The notes below the pieces were generated by a model. It worked only from the letters and a program-made list of their open reading frames with translations, was not told where the DNA came from and searched no databases. A stretch of 64,000 nucleotides of DNA from Paenirhizobium selenitireducens ATCC BAA-1503 (GTDB lineage Bacteria; Pseudomonadota; Alphaproteobacteria; Rhizobiales; Rhizobiaceae). The stretch's first letter is position 1. Every line of letters begins with the position of its first letter. The stretch covers positions 124,001-188,000 of the forward strand of contig NZ_JAEG01000006.1 in NCBI RefSeq assembly GCF_000518785.1, in the 5' to 3' direction. Shown here in pieces: positions 1-9,200 of this stretch. Both the position numbers and the translations under genes were made by a program.

Positions 1-127
1 CGATTGGCGGAACCCGCCCATCGGCCACCAACCGCTGTCTCGAACGAGATGCGAGGTCGCCGGCATGTTCAATGACTGCGCGCCAAGGGTCCCATCCTGG
101 CCATCTGCCAAACGGCTGGCGGGGTCC

Positions 128-173
128 GATCTCCCCCCTTGAGGGGGAGATGTCCGGCAGGACAGAGGGGGGT
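128..173 (+). repeat. RIME/REP-like intergenic palindrome
   Basis: Reads GATCTCCCCCC-TTGA-GGGGGAGAT followed by GTCCGGCAGGACAGAGGGGGGT. The same 46-base unit recurs at 1724-1770, 1840-1885, 21408-21453 and 21558-21603, and in part at 32245-32287. Composition and intergenic placement match rhizobial RIME/REP families. Confidence 0.8.
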
Positions 174-195
174 GAAGCGCCCACAGCCGAAGCCA

Positions 196-218
196 ACTTC
201 TCCCCCACGGGGAGAAGT
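196..218. repeat. Short hairpin after cupin gene
   Basis: ACTTCTCCCC-CAC-GGGGAGAAGT forms a perfect 10-bp stem a few bases past the cupin stop codon (minus strand). No T-run follows on either strand, so it is more likely a repeat or mRNA 3'-end stabiliser than a classic terminator. Confidence 0.55.
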
Positions 219-224
219 GGAGCC

Positions 225-638
225 TCAAACCTCCACCAGCGCGTCGAGCTCCGGCAGAAGCACGACGCTTTCCTGTTCGTTGGGATCTGTCCGGGCGATC
301 AGCGCCGTGCAGGGCGCGTTGGAGAGGTTCGCCGGCAGGTGCGGCACGCCGGCCGGGATGTACATCAGTTCCCCGGCATGCAGGATCACGTGGTTTTCCA
401 GCCGGTCGCCGTACCAGGTATGCGCCTGGCCCGACAGGCAGTAGATCGCCGTCTCGTGGTTCTCGTGCAGATGGGCCTTGGCTCTCGCGCCCGGCGGCAT
501 GGTCAGAAGGTGCATGCAGATGGCCTGCGAGCCGACCGTTTCGGCCGAAATGCCGGCGAAATAGCTCAGGCCCTGCTTGCCGTCATAGGTGCTTCCGGGC
601 CGAACGATCCGGCAGGTGGGTTTCAATGACGTATCCAT
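225..638 (-). CDS. Cupin-domain protein
   Basis: A 137-residue single-domain cupin. The metal-binding cupin motif 1 is visible around residues 55-75 (AHLHENHETAIYCLSG: two His, a Glu and the conserved Gly) and motif 2 around residues 89-101 (GELMYIPAGVPHLP with the final His). Such proteins are small beta-barrel enzymes or ligand sensors; the substrate is unknown. The ATG at 638 is chosen because GGAGGA lies about nine bases upstream; a longer open frame continues upstream but overlaps the divergent ABC gene. It is transcribed away from the ABC importer at 763-4672 and shares a 124-bp intergenic region with it, so a joint role in handling the imported compound is possible but inferred. Confidence 0.8.
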   Translation of the reverse strand: MDTSLKPTCRIVRPGSTYDGKQGLSYFAGISAETVGSQAICMHLLTMPPGARAKAHLHENHETAIYCLSGQAHTWYGDRLENHVILHAGELMYIPAGVPHLPANLSNAPCTALIARTDPNEQESVVLLPELDALVEV

Positions 639-762
639 GCTGGCACTCCTCCATGATCTCCGAAATTCCCGCAAAGTCCGATAGGCCGGCCCGCGCCGGC
701 CATGTATTGATAGTGTGCAAGAGGCTTGGCGCCTTTGCAAGAAAGCCCATAGGTTCCCATCG

Positions 763-1551
763 ATGACCGCTCCCTTTTCCGTCGTGTCCGCCAAGGACCT
801 CTGTCTCACCTTCCAGACGGGAGACGGGCCGGTCCACGCGCTGTCCAATGTCGATCTCGAGGTGAAGAAGGGCGACTTCGTCTCCTTCATCGGCCCCTCC
901 GGCTGCGGCAAGACCACCTTCCTGCGCGTCATCGCCGATCTCGAAAAACACACCTCGGGCACGATCACCGTCAACGGCATGACGCCGGAAAACGCCCGCA
1001 AGGACCGCTCCTACGGCTATGTCTTCCAGGCGGCGGCGCTCTATCCCTGGCGCACGATCGAAAAGAACATCGCCCTGCCTCTGGAGATCATGGGCTTTTC
1101 CAAGGAGGAGCAGAAGAAGCGGGTGGAGCAGACGCTGGAGCTCGTCAACCTCACCGGCTTCGGCAAGAAATTCCCCTGGCAGCTGTCGGGCGGCATGCAG
1201 CAGCGCGCCTCGATTGCCCGCGCGCTCGCCTTCGACGCCGACCTTCTGCTGATGGACGAGCCCTTCGGCGCGCTCGACGAAATCGTCCGCGACCATCTCA
1301 ATTCCGAACTGCTGAAACTCTGGGACCGCACCGACAAGACGATCTGCTTCGTCACCCATTCGATCCCGGAAGCGGTCTATCTGTCGACCAAGATCGTCGT
1401 CATGAGCCCCCGCCCCGGCCGCGTCACCGACATCATCGAATCGACGCTGCCACGCGAGCGCCCGCTGGAGATCCGCGAGACCCCGGAATTCCTCGCAATC
1501 GCCCACCGCGTCCGCGAGGGCCTGAAGGCGGGGCACTCTTATGAGGAATAG
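763..1551 (+). CDS. ABC transporter ATP-binding protein (nitrate/taurine/thiamine-precursor type)
   Basis: A 262-residue ATPase subunit of a NitT/TauT-type importer. Walker A GPSGCGKTT lies at residues 44-52, the signature LSGGMQQR near residue 145, Walker B LLLMDEPFGALDE just after, and the switch His in FVTHS. The ATG at 763 gives the usual N-terminus for the family (MTAPFSVVSAKDL); an ATG 48 bases upstream is in frame but less typical. It energises the two permeases at 1912 and 2793, which are separated from it by 360 bp of palindromic repeats. The binding protein at 3680 suggests an NMT1/THI5-like ligand such as a pyrimidine, but substrates of this family cannot be read from the ATPase. 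Confidence 0.88.
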   Translation: MTAPFSVVSAKDLCLTFQTGDGPVHALSNVDLEVKKGDFVSFIGPSGCGKTTFLRVIADLEKHTSGTITVNGMTPENARKDRSYGYVFQAAALYPWRTIEKNIALPLEIMGFSKEEQKKRVEQTLELVNLTGFGKKFPWQLSGGMQQRASIARALAFDADLLLMDEPFGALDEIVRDHLNSELLKLWDRTDKTICFVTHSIPEAVYLSTKIVVMSPRPGRVTDIIESTLPRERPLEIRETPEFLAIAHRVREGLKAGHSYEE

Positions 1552-1569
1552 TGTTTCCCTCTTCCACGC

Positions 1570-1693
1570 CATGAAGATGCCCCTCACCCTGACCCTCTCC
1601 CCGCAGGCGGGGAGAGGGAACGGCCACGGCGGTGCCACGCGTCCCTTCTCCCCGTCAAGACGGGGAGAAGGTGCCGGCAGGCGGATGAGGGGC
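1570..1693. repeat. Palindromic intergenic repeat, type 2
   Basis: Nested hairpins: CCTCTCCCCGC-AGG-CGGGGAGAGG near 1590-1615 and CTTCTCCCCGTC-AA-GACGGGGAGAAG near 1646-1671, framed by CCCCTCA..TGAGGGG outer arms. Related hairpins are at 25381-25438 and 60598-60723. Confidence 0.7.
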
Positions 1694-1723
1694 ACTGGAA
1701 TCTTCCACGTGGCAGAGAGGGTT

Positions 1724-1885
1724 ACCCCCCTCTGTCACTTCGTGACATCTCCCCCTCAAGGGGGGAGATCGGGAGCACACCGTTTCCGTTCGACCATCGC
1801 AAACCACGCCAGAGGAAGGGCGAGCGTCGTCCGCACATCGATCTCCCCCCTTGAGGGGGAGATGCCCGGCAGGGCAGAGGGGGGT
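1724..1885. repeat. Inverted pair of RIME-like units
   Basis: One unit in minus orientation (1724-1770, ACCCCCCTCTGTC..GGGGGGAGATC) faces one in plus orientation (1840-1885, GATCTCCCCCC..CAGAGGGGGGT), with about 70 bp between. The arrangement could fold into one long stem. The same paired layout occurs between urtE and urtD. Confidence 0.8.
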
Positions 1886-1911
1886 AAAAGCCTGAAGATC
1901 GGAGGCCGCCC

Positions 1912-2796
1912 ATGACCTCCCCCTCCCTCTTCCGCGACCGTATCCTGCCGGTCCTCACCGTCATCCTCGCCATCCTCGTCGTCTGGCACATCTTCGTCGT
2001 CTACCTCAACGCACCCTTCGTGCGCGACCAGGCGGCGCGGGCGGGGGAAGAGATCACCTTTTCCCAGGTGGTCGAGCGTACCTTTGCCCAGGAGCGGCCG
2101 GTGCTGCCCGCCCCGCACCAGATCTTCGTCGAACTGTGGGACACCACGGTGAACAAGGCGGTCACCTCCAAGCGCAGTCTCGTCTACCATGCCGGCGTCA
2201 CGCTTTCGGCGACCCTGCTCGGCTTCGTGATCGGCACCGTGCTCGGCATCCTGCTGGCCGTCGGCATCGTCCACAACCGGGCCATGGACCGGTCGCTGAT
2301 GCCCTGGGTGATCGCCAGCCAGACCATTCCGATTCTCGCCATCGCGCCGATGGTCATCGTCGTCCTGAACTCGGTCGGCATATCGGGCATCCTGCCCAAG
2401 GCGCTGATCTCGACCTATCTGTCCTTCTTCCCGATCGTCGTCGGCATGGTGAAGGGACTTAGAAGCCCCGACACCATTCTGCTCGACCTCATGCACACCT
2501 ATCATGCGAGCCCCTCCCAGACCTTCTGGAAGCTGCGGTGGCCGGCCTCGATGCCCTATCTCTTCACCTCGCTCAAGGTGGCGATCGCCATCTCGCTGCT
2601 CGGCGCCATCGTCGCCGAACTGCCGACCGGCGCCATTGCCGGCCTTGGCGCGCGGCTGCTCTCCGGCTCCTATTACGGCCAGACCATCCAGATCTGGGCG
2701 GCGCTGTTCATGGCCGCCGGCCTTGCCGCCATCCTGGTGTCGATCGTCGGCGTCGCCCACGCCCGGGTGCTCGCTCGCATGGGGGCCAAGCCATGA
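1912..2796 (+). CDS. ABC transporter permease 1 (BPD type)
   Basis: A 294-residue inner-membrane permease. An N-terminal membrane segment (about residues 10-30) is followed by an unusual hydrophilic stretch of about 40 residues, then the core of five segments. The coupling-helix region for the ATPase falls in LLDLMHTYHASPSQTFWKLRWPASMPYL (two-part EAA-like loop, about residues 193-220). Homologues are SsuC/TauC/ThiX-like. The ATG overlaps nothing upstream and is preceded by GGAGG. Its stop overlaps the start of the second permease (ATGA), so the two are translationally coupled and probably form a heterodimer, whereas most relatives are homodimers. Confidence 0.85.
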   Translation: MTSPSLFRDRILPVLTVILAILVVWHIFVVYLNAPFVRDQAARAGEEITFSQVVERTFAQERPVLPAPHQIFVELWDTTVNKAVTSKRSLVYHAGVTLSATLLGFVIGTVLGILLAVGIVHNRAMDRSLMPWVIASQTIPILAIAPMVIVVLNSVGISGILPKALISTYLSFFPIVVGMVKGLRSPDTILLDLMHTYHASPSQTFWKLRWPASMPYLFTSLKVAIAISLLGAIVAELPTGAIAGLGARLLSGSYYGQTIQIWAALFMAAGLAAILVSIVGVAHARVLARMGAKP

Positions 2797-3659
2797 ACGG
2801 ATATCTCGTCTTCGCCCTCGTCTTCTGGCTGTCCGCCTGGGGCCTCAACGAATGGCTGGTGCGCCGGACCTTCAAGGACCGCATGGTGCGCCGCATCGTC
2901 AACATCGCCGTGCCGCTGATCTTCGGGACGACGCTGCTGGTCATCTGGGAATGCCTGGTGCACGGCTTCAACATCCCCTCGATCCTGCTGCCGGCACCGT
3001 CGATGATCTGGGCCAGGCTCATTACCTCGGTGCCGACGCTGTGGGCCGATTTCCAGCAGACCTTCCTCAAGTCGGTGATCACCGGCTATGCGCTCGGCTG
3101 CGGCCTCGGCTTTGCCGTCGCCATCCTGGTCGACCGCTCGCCCTTCCTGCAAAAGGGCCTGCTGCCGATCGGCAATTTCGTCTCGGCCCTGCCGATGGTC
3201 GGCGTCGCGCCGATCATGGTCATGTGGTTCGGCTTCGACTGGCAGTCCAAGGTCGCCGTGGTGGTCATCATGACCTTCTTCCCCATGCTGGTGAACACCG
3301 TGCAGGGGCTGTCGGCCGCGAGCCACATGGAACGCGACCTGATGCGCACCTATGCGGCATCGTGGTGGCAGACGCTGGTGAAGCTTCGCCTGCCGGCCGC
3401 CTGGCCGTTCATCTTCAACGCGCTCAAGATCAATTCCACGCTGGCTCTGATCGGCGCGATCGTGGCGGAGTTCTTCGGCACCCCGATCGTCGGCATGGGG
3501 TTTCGCATCTCCACGGAAGTGGGGCGCAGCAATGTCGACATGGTCTGGGCGGAGATTGCGGTTGCCGCGCTCGCCGGATCGATCTTTTATGGGGTGGTGG
3601 CGCTCGCCGAGCGCGCCGTCACCTTCTGGCATCCGTCTGTCCGTGGTGGACAGGCGTAA
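2793..3659 (+). CDS. ABC transporter permease 2 (BPD type)
   Basis: A 288-residue permease, start ATG at 2793 overlapping the previous stop by four bases. It has six predicted membrane segments and an EAA-type loop around LMRTYAASWWQTLVKLRLPAAWPF (about residues 183-206) that docks on the ATPase. It is clearly related to permease 1 but divergent, fitting a heterodimeric channel. The binding protein starts 20 bases after its stop, so subunits are co-transcribed. The compound transported is not known; relatives carry sulfonates, nitrate or pyrimidine precursors. Confidence 0.87.
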   Translation: MNGYLVFALVFWLSAWGLNEWLVRRTFKDRMVRRIVNIAVPLIFGTTLLVIWECLVHGFNIPSILLPAPSMIWARLITSVPTLWADFQQTFLKSVITGYALGCGLGFAVAILVDRSPFLQKGLLPIGNFVSALPMVGVAPIMVMWFGFDWQSKVAVVVIMTFFPMLVNTVQGLSAASHMERDLMRTYAASWWQTLVKLRLPAAWPFIFNALKINSTLALIGAIVAEFFGTPIVGMGFRISTEVGRSNVDMVWAEIAVAALAGSIFYGVVALAERAVTFWHPSVRGGQA

Positions 3660-3679
3660 ATAAGAAAGAGGGAACCAAA

Positions 3680-4672
3680 ATGACATTGAAACTCGCATCC
3701 CTGCTGCTGGCCGGCGCCGTCTCGCTGACCGCCATGCAGGCGGCCGCTGCCGACAAGGTGACGCTGCAGCTGAAATGGGTCACCCAGGCCCAGTTCGCCG
3801 GCTACTACGTCGCCAAGGACAAGGGCTTCTACGAAGCCGAAGGTCTCGACGTCGAAATCAAGCCGGGCGGCCCGGACATCGCCCCCCCGCAGGTTCTCGC
3901 CGGCGGCGGCGCCGACGTGATCGTCGACTGGATGCCGTCCGCTCTCGCCACCCGCGAAAAGGGCGTTCCGCTGGTCAACATCGCCCAGCCGTTCAAGGCC
4001 TCGGGCATGATGCTGACCTGCCTCAAGGAAACCGGCATCACCAAGCCGGAAGACTTCAAGGGCAAGACGCTCGGCGTCTGGTTCTTCGGCAATGAATATC
4101 CGTTCCTGTCCTGGATGGCGACGCTCGGCATCAAGACCGACGGCTCGGAAGGTGGCGTCACCGTCCTCAAGCAGGGCTTCAACGTCGACCCGCTGCTGCA
4201 GAAGCAGGCCGCCTGCATCTCGACCATGACCTACAACGAATACTGGCAGGTCATCGACGCCGGCATCAAGGCCGAAGACCTGGTGACGTTCCAGTACGAG
4301 AAGGAAGGCGTAGCCACCCTCGAAGACGGCCTCTACGTCCTCGAGGATTCGCTCAAGGATGCCGCCTTCAAGGAAAAGATGGTCAAGTTCGTCCGCGCCT
4401 CGATGAAGGGCTGGAAGTGGGCCGAAGAGAACCCGGATGACGCAGCCGGGATCGTCCTCGAAAACGACGCCTCGGGCGCCCAGACAGAAACCCACCAGAA
4501 GCGCATGATGGGCGAAGTCGCCAAGCTCACCGCCGGCTCGAACGGCGCGCTCGACGAAGCCGACTACAAGCGCACCGTCGCCACCCTGCTCGGCGGCGGT
4601 TCCGACCCGGTCATCACCAAGGAGCCGGTCGGCGCCTACACGCTCGACATCACCAACGAAGCCCTTAAGTAA
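3680..4672 (+). CDS. ABC substrate-binding protein, NMT1/THI5-like
   Basis: A 330-residue periplasmic binding protein. A Sec signal peptide (residues 1-24, ending AMQAAAA) is followed by the family hallmark LQLKWVTQAQFAGYYVAKD and GFYEAEGLDVEI (residues 28-60). NMT1/THI5-like proteins bind pyrimidine precursors of thiamine, riboflavin-like or other small heterocycles. A GAGGGA ribosome site precedes the ATG. It closes the operon and is followed by a strong terminator at 4698-4727. A distant relative with a single-permease partner is at 59570, so the window carries two importers of the same class. Confidence 0.87.
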   Translation: MTLKLASLLLAGAVSLTAMQAAAADKVTLQLKWVTQAQFAGYYVAKDKGFYEAEGLDVEIKPGGPDIAPPQVLAGGGADVIVDWMPSALATREKGVPLVNIAQPFKASGMMLTCLKETGITKPEDFKGKTLGVWFFGNEYPFLSWMATLGIKTDGSEGGVTVLKQGFNVDPLLQKQAACISTMTYNEYWQVIDAGIKAEDLVTFQYEKEGVATLEDGLYVLEDSLKDAAFKEKMVKFVRASMKGWKWAEENPDDAAGIVLENDASGAQTETHQKRMMGEVAKLTAGSNGALDEADYKRTVATLLGGGSDPVITKEPVGAYTLDITNEALK

Positions 4673-4697
4673 AACCAGGGCTGGCATTCGAAACGAA

Positions 4698-4727
4698 GGC
4701 GTCCGGATCCAGGTCCGGGCGCCTTTT
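4698..4727 (+). terminator. Rho-independent terminator of ABC operon
   Basis: GGCGTCCGGA-TCCAGG-TCCGGGCGCC followed by TTTT: a 10-bp stem with one G-T pair, 25 bases after the binding-protein stop. Confidence 0.9.
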
Positions 4728-5025
4728 CGCGTGAATAGCATAGCGTTTCCAGTGCCGGAGCCGCCCGTAATTCGGAAACGCATTGCACATTGATTTGTGC
4801 GCCGCAGCAGACTAAAAAATTAGAGGCTTCGAGATCCCTTGCCGGGACTTGTATCAGGCCGCGTCGATACCAACTAAAGTTCCAGACGATACAATCCGTA
4901 GAATTGTCGTTCGGCTGCAAAGACGCTATACCGGCCTCCTTGAGGCGGGAACCGTACGTTCCGGCCGGTAATGCCCGCATTCCATGATTTTTTGATAGCC
5001 TGTCCAGAAAACTCGGAAGGGACAC
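4728..5025. other. Promoter region of RND pump, no gene
   Basis: No supported coding sequence. An open frame at 4790-4987 has no recognisable product. The region is less GC-rich than the flanks and holds a dyad at 4929-4970 that may be an operator for the efflux genes. Confidence 0.55.
4929..4970. promoter_or_regulatory. Candidate operator upstream of RND efflux genes
   Basis: Outer inverted repeat TACCGGCC (4929-4936) / GGCCGGTA (4963-4970) encloses a near-palindrome GGAACCGTACGTTCC (4948-4962). It lies 55 bp before the adaptor start. RND pumps are often repressed by TetR or MarR proteins, but no such gene is adjacent, so the binding protein is unknown. Confidence 0.4.
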
Positions 5026-6216
5026 ATGGTCCGCTCTACGAACGTCACTGCCGGATTGCTTGTTTTGTCCGTCGCCCTTTTCCCGTTTGCCGCCGCCGCC
5101 GAAGATGTGCCGGCGAGCCAGCCGAAGCCGTCCTTGCCGTCCATCATCGTGACCGAGGCGAGCACGCGTGCGCTGGTCGACCGGATCGTCGCAACGGGGA
5201 CGATCAAGGCCACCGAGGAAATCTACGTGCAGCCGCAGGTCGAAGGCCTGTCGATCCGCTCGCTCGAAGCCGATGTGGGCGACCGCGTCGCGGCAGAAGC
5301 GGTCGTGGCGCGGCTGAACGATGACAGCCTGCTTCTGCAGAAGAGCCAGCTGGTGGCGACCAAGGCCAAGGCCGAAGCATCGCTTGCCCAGTACAAGGTA
5401 CAGCTCGGCGACGCGAAGTCCGGAGCCGCCGAAGCCGAACGCCAGTACAAGCGCGCCCAGACCCTGGGCAAGTCGGGAACGCTGTCCAAGGCCTCGATCG
5501 AGCAGGCCGAAACCACGGCAACCAGCGCCATTGCCAAGGTGGACAGCACGGTGCAGGCCATCGCGATTGCGGAAGCCGACATCAAGGTTGTCGAGAGCCA
5601 GCTTGCCGACATCGACCTGAAGCTCGCCCGCACCGATGTGAAGACCCCGGTCGCCGGCCTGATCGCCGATCGCAACGCCAAGGTCGGCGGGATCGCCAGC
5701 GGCGCCGGTGAGCCGATGTTCACCATCATCCGTGACGGCGAGATCGAACTCGTGGCCGATGTTTCGGAAACCGACATCCTGAAGATGCGGCTCGGACAGA
5801 AGGCCAGGATCAAGGTCGCCGGCGGCAGCACGACGCTCGACGGTTCCGTGCGGCTGATCTCGCCGGTGATCGACCCGCAGACGCGCCTCGGCGCAGTCCA
5901 CGTCGCCATCGACGACGACCAGGGCGCGCGCTCCGGCATGTATGCGAGCGCCGAGATCATCATTGCCGAGGCCGATGGCGTGGCCCTGCCCCTGTCGGCA
6001 ATCACCACCGACAAGCACGGCACGACGACGCGCCTGGTCACCGACAACGTGGTCAAGCAGGTCAAGATTGAGACCGGCATCCAGGATGGCGCCTTCATCG
6101 AGATCAAGGACGGGCTGAAGCAGGGTGACGTCGTCGTCGCCAAGGCCGGCGCCTTCGTCCGCGACGGCGACCACATCAATCCCGTCCGCGACGAGACGTC
6201 GGCAGAGTCGAACTGA
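5026..6216 (+). CDS. RND efflux periplasmic adaptor (membrane-fusion protein)
   Basis: A 396-residue adaptor linking an RND pump to an outer-membrane channel. A signal peptide covers about residues 1-26 (LLVLSVALFPFAAAA). It then has a half-lipoyl domain (VQPQVEGLSIRSLEADVGDRV region, about 65-90), a coiled-coil hairpin (about 100-185, rich in Ala, Lys, Glu, Gln), the second lipoyl half (TDVKTPVAGLIADRNAKVGG, about 204-224) and beta-barrel and membrane-proximal domains. An AAGGGA site precedes the ATG. The pump gene follows after 13 bases. No TolC-like gene is present, so it must use a channel encoded elsewhere. Confidence 0.9.
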   Translation: MVRSTNVTAGLLVLSVALFPFAAAAEDVPASQPKPSLPSIIVTEASTRALVDRIVATGTIKATEEIYVQPQVEGLSIRSLEADVGDRVAAEAVVARLNDDSLLLQKSQLVATKAKAEASLAQYKVQLGDAKSGAAEAERQYKRAQTLGKSGTLSKASIEQAETTATSAIAKVDSTVQAIAIAEADIKVVESQLADIDLKLARTDVKTPVAGLIADRNAKVGGIASGAGEPMFTIIRDGEIELVADVSETDILKMRLGQKARIKVAGGSTTLDGSVRLISPVIDPQTRLGAVHVAIDDDQGARSGMYASAEIIIAEADGVALPLSAITTDKHGTTTRLVTDNVVKQVKIETGIQDGAFIEIKDGLKQGDVVVAKAGAFVRDGDHINPVRDETSAESN

Positions 6217-6229
6217 GCAGGAGCACGCC

Positions 6230-9200
6230 GTGAATTTTTCCGCCTGGTCCATTCGCAATCCGATCGCACCGATCCTCGGCTTCTTCCTGCTGATGGTCGT
6301 GGGCGTGCAGTCGTTCCTTGCCCTGCCGATCACCCGCTTCCCGAACATCGATGTGCCGCTGGTCGCCATCACCGTTCAGCAGAGCGGGGCTTCTCCGGCC
6401 GAACTGGAAATGCAGGTGACGAAGGAGATCGAGGACGCCGTCGCCAGCATCACCGGCGTCGACGAACTGTCCTCGACCGTCACCGATGGCCAGTCGCAGA
6501 CGGTCGTGATGTTCCGCATGGAAATTCCGACGGAACAGGCGGTTCAGGACGTCAAGGACGCCATCGATGGCATCCGCGGCGACCTGCCGGCCTCCGTCGA
6601 GGAACCGATCGTCACCAAGGTCGACGTCGAAGGGCAGGCGATCCAGACCTTTGCCGTCTCCTCGCCCAACATGTCGCTCGAGGAATTGTCCTGGTTCGTC
6701 GATGACACGATCAAGCGCGCGCTGCAGGGCCAGCCCGGCATCGGCCGTATCGACCGCTACGGCGGCGCCGACCGGGAAATCCGGGTCGAGCTCAACCCCG
6801 ACCGGTTGAACGCCTACGGGATCACCGCCGCCGACGTCAACGGACAGTTGCGCGGCACCAATGTCGATATCGGCTCCGGCCGTGGCCAGGTGGCCGGCGC
6901 AGAGCAGGCGATCCGCACGCTGGGCGATGCGCGCAACGTCTCCGACCTTGCCGACACCACGATCGCGCTTTCCGGCGGCCGTTTCGTCAAGCTGTCCGAT
7001 CTCGGCACCGTCCAGGATACCTACGAAGAACAGAAGTCGTTCTCCCGCTACAACGGCGAGCCGGTCGTCACCTTCGCCGTGTTCCGCGCCAAGGGCGCCA
7101 GCGAAGTGTCGGTGGCCGAAACCGTCGGTGCCAGCCTCGCCCAGGTCCGCAGCGAATACCCGAATGTAGACATCGAGCTGATCAACGACTCGGTCTACTT
7201 CACCTACGGCAATTACGAAGCCGCCATGCACACGCTTCTGGAAGGGGCGCTCCTTGCCGTCATCGTGGTCTTCCTGTTCCTGCGCAACTGGCGCGCCACG
7301 CTGATCTCCGCCGTCGCCCTGCCCCTGTCCGCGATCCCGACCTTCTGGATCATGGACATGATGGGCTTCTCGCTCAACCTCGTCAGCTTCCTGGCACTGA
7401 CGCTCGCGACCGGCATCCTCGTCGACGATGCGATCGTCGAGATCGAGAACATCGCGCGCCACATCAAGATGGGCAAGACGCCCTATAGAGCGGCCATCGA
7501 GGCGGCGGACGAGATCGGCCTTGCCGTCATCGCCACGACCTTCACCATCATCGCCGTCTTCGTGCCGGTGTCGTTCATGCCGGGCATTCCCGGCCAGTAC
7601 TTCATCCAGTTCGGCCTGACCGTCGCCTTCTCGGTGTTCTTCTCGCTAATGGTGGCGCGCCTGATCACGCCGCTGATGGCCGCCTATCTGATGCGCTCCG
7701 AAGACGCGATGGACGACCATCACGACAACGATAGCGCCTTCATGAAGGGTTATACGCGGCTGGTGCGCACCACCACGACGCACTGGTATGCCCGCTATGC
7801 CACGCTGATCGGCGCCTTCGCCTTCCTCGTCGGATCGGTGATGCTGCTCGCGCAGGTTCCGGGCAGCTTCCTGCCGCCGGAAGATGCCGGCCGCGTTACG
7901 CTCTCCGTCGAACTGCCGCCGAACGCGACACTTGCCGAAACCGAGGCCAAGACCGATGAGATCTACGCCGCGGTCAAGGATCTCGACGGCGTGGAAAGCA
8001 CCTTCATCCTCGGCGGCGCCTCGCCGAAGGGCGACATGGAACTGCGCCGCGCCAGCGTGACGCTGAACCTGATCAAGATCGAGCATTCCCTGCTGAAGAC
8101 CATCGTCAACAAGGGTATCGGCGGCATTCCGCTGGTCGGCGATTATCTGCCGAAATTGCCGGTCGAGGGCCGCACCCGTCCGCAATGGGACATCGAGCGC
8201 GAAGTCTTCGAAAGGCTGAGGCCGATCGCCGACATCCGCGTGCTCAAGCTCAACGACCGCGGCGAACGCGACCTTGCCTTCAACTTCCTGTCGAAGAACG
8301 AGGAAGAGCTGAACGATGCCGTGGGCCTGCTGGAAGCCAAGCTCCGCACAGTGCCATCGCTGGCCAATGTCAGCGCCGAAGGTGCCCTGCCCCGGCCCGA
8401 GCTGCAGATCCGCCCGCGCAAGGACGAAATGGCCCGCCTCGGCATCACGCCGAGCCAGATCGCCGAGACCGTTCGGGTCGCCACGATCGGCGACATCGAT
8501 GCCGCGCTGTCGAAGATATCGCTCGACAACCGCCTGATCCCGATCCGGGTCCAGGCCGCGCTCGACCTTAGAACCGATCTGGCCGCCATCCGGGCTTTGA
8601 AGATACAGACCGCGACCGGCGCTACCGTGCCGCTCGCCAGCGTCGCCGACATCGACTATTCCGAAGGTGTCAGCTCGATCAAGCGCAACAACCGCAACCG
8701 CGTCGTCACCATCGGCGCCGACCTGCCCCAGGGCGTGGCGCTCGACACGGCGTCCGCAGCCTTCCGCCAGGCGGTGGATGAGGCCGATATTCCGGCAAGC
8801 GTGCGACTGGCCGAAAGCGGCGACACCAAAGTGCAGAACGAAATGCAGCAGAGCTTCCTCAATGCCATGCTGCTCGGCCTGCTGCTCGTGCTGACCGTCT
8901 TGATCCTGCTGTTCAAGGACGTGATCCAGCCGTTCACCATCCTCTTGTCGCTGCCGCTGGCCATCGGCGGTGTGGCGGTGGCGCTGATCGTCACGAACAA
9001 CGCGCTCTCCATGCCCGTGCTGATCGGCATCCTCATGCTGATGGGCATCGTGACGAAGAACGCCATCCTGCTCGTCGACTTCGCCATCGAGATGCGCCAC
9101 CAGGGCGTGGCGCGCGTCGAAGCCATGGTCGAGGCGGGCCGCAAGCGTGCCCGGCCGATCATCATGACCTCAATCGCCATGTCGGCGGGCATGCTGCCCT

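Larger units (their letters stand above)
1..224. other. Left edge, no gene recognised
   Basis: No supported gene was found here. The first 127 bases show no recognisable protein on either strand. The rest holds a RIME-like palindrome (128-173) and a second short hairpin (196-218) just beyond the stop codon of the minus-strand cupin gene. A gene ending just left of the window cannot be excluded. Confidence 0.5.
1552..1911. other. Repeat-filled gap inside ABC operon
   Basis: Between the ATPase and first permease genes lies no coding sequence. The space is filled by a large palindromic element (1570-1693) and an inverted pair of RIME-like units (1724-1885). Such structures inside operons can process or stabilise mRNA and so set different subunit levels. 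Confidence 0.75.

Noticed and set aside
72-629. 185-residue plus-strand frame at the left edge
   Set aside because: It runs through a RIME-like repeat and antisense to the cupin gene.
128-1885. Possible CRISPR array from recurring 46-base units
   Set aside because: The units are palindromic, irregularly spaced, occur in both orientations and have no uniform spacers or cas genes.
2504-4672. Apparent fusion of a basic N-terminal region with the substrate-binding protein
   Set aside because: The first 390 codons are out-of-frame translation of the two permease genes; the signal peptide and ribosome site place the true start at 3680.
4790-4987. 65-residue open frame before the RND genes
   Set aside because: No ribosome site, no recognisable motif, and it overlaps the probable promoter/operator.
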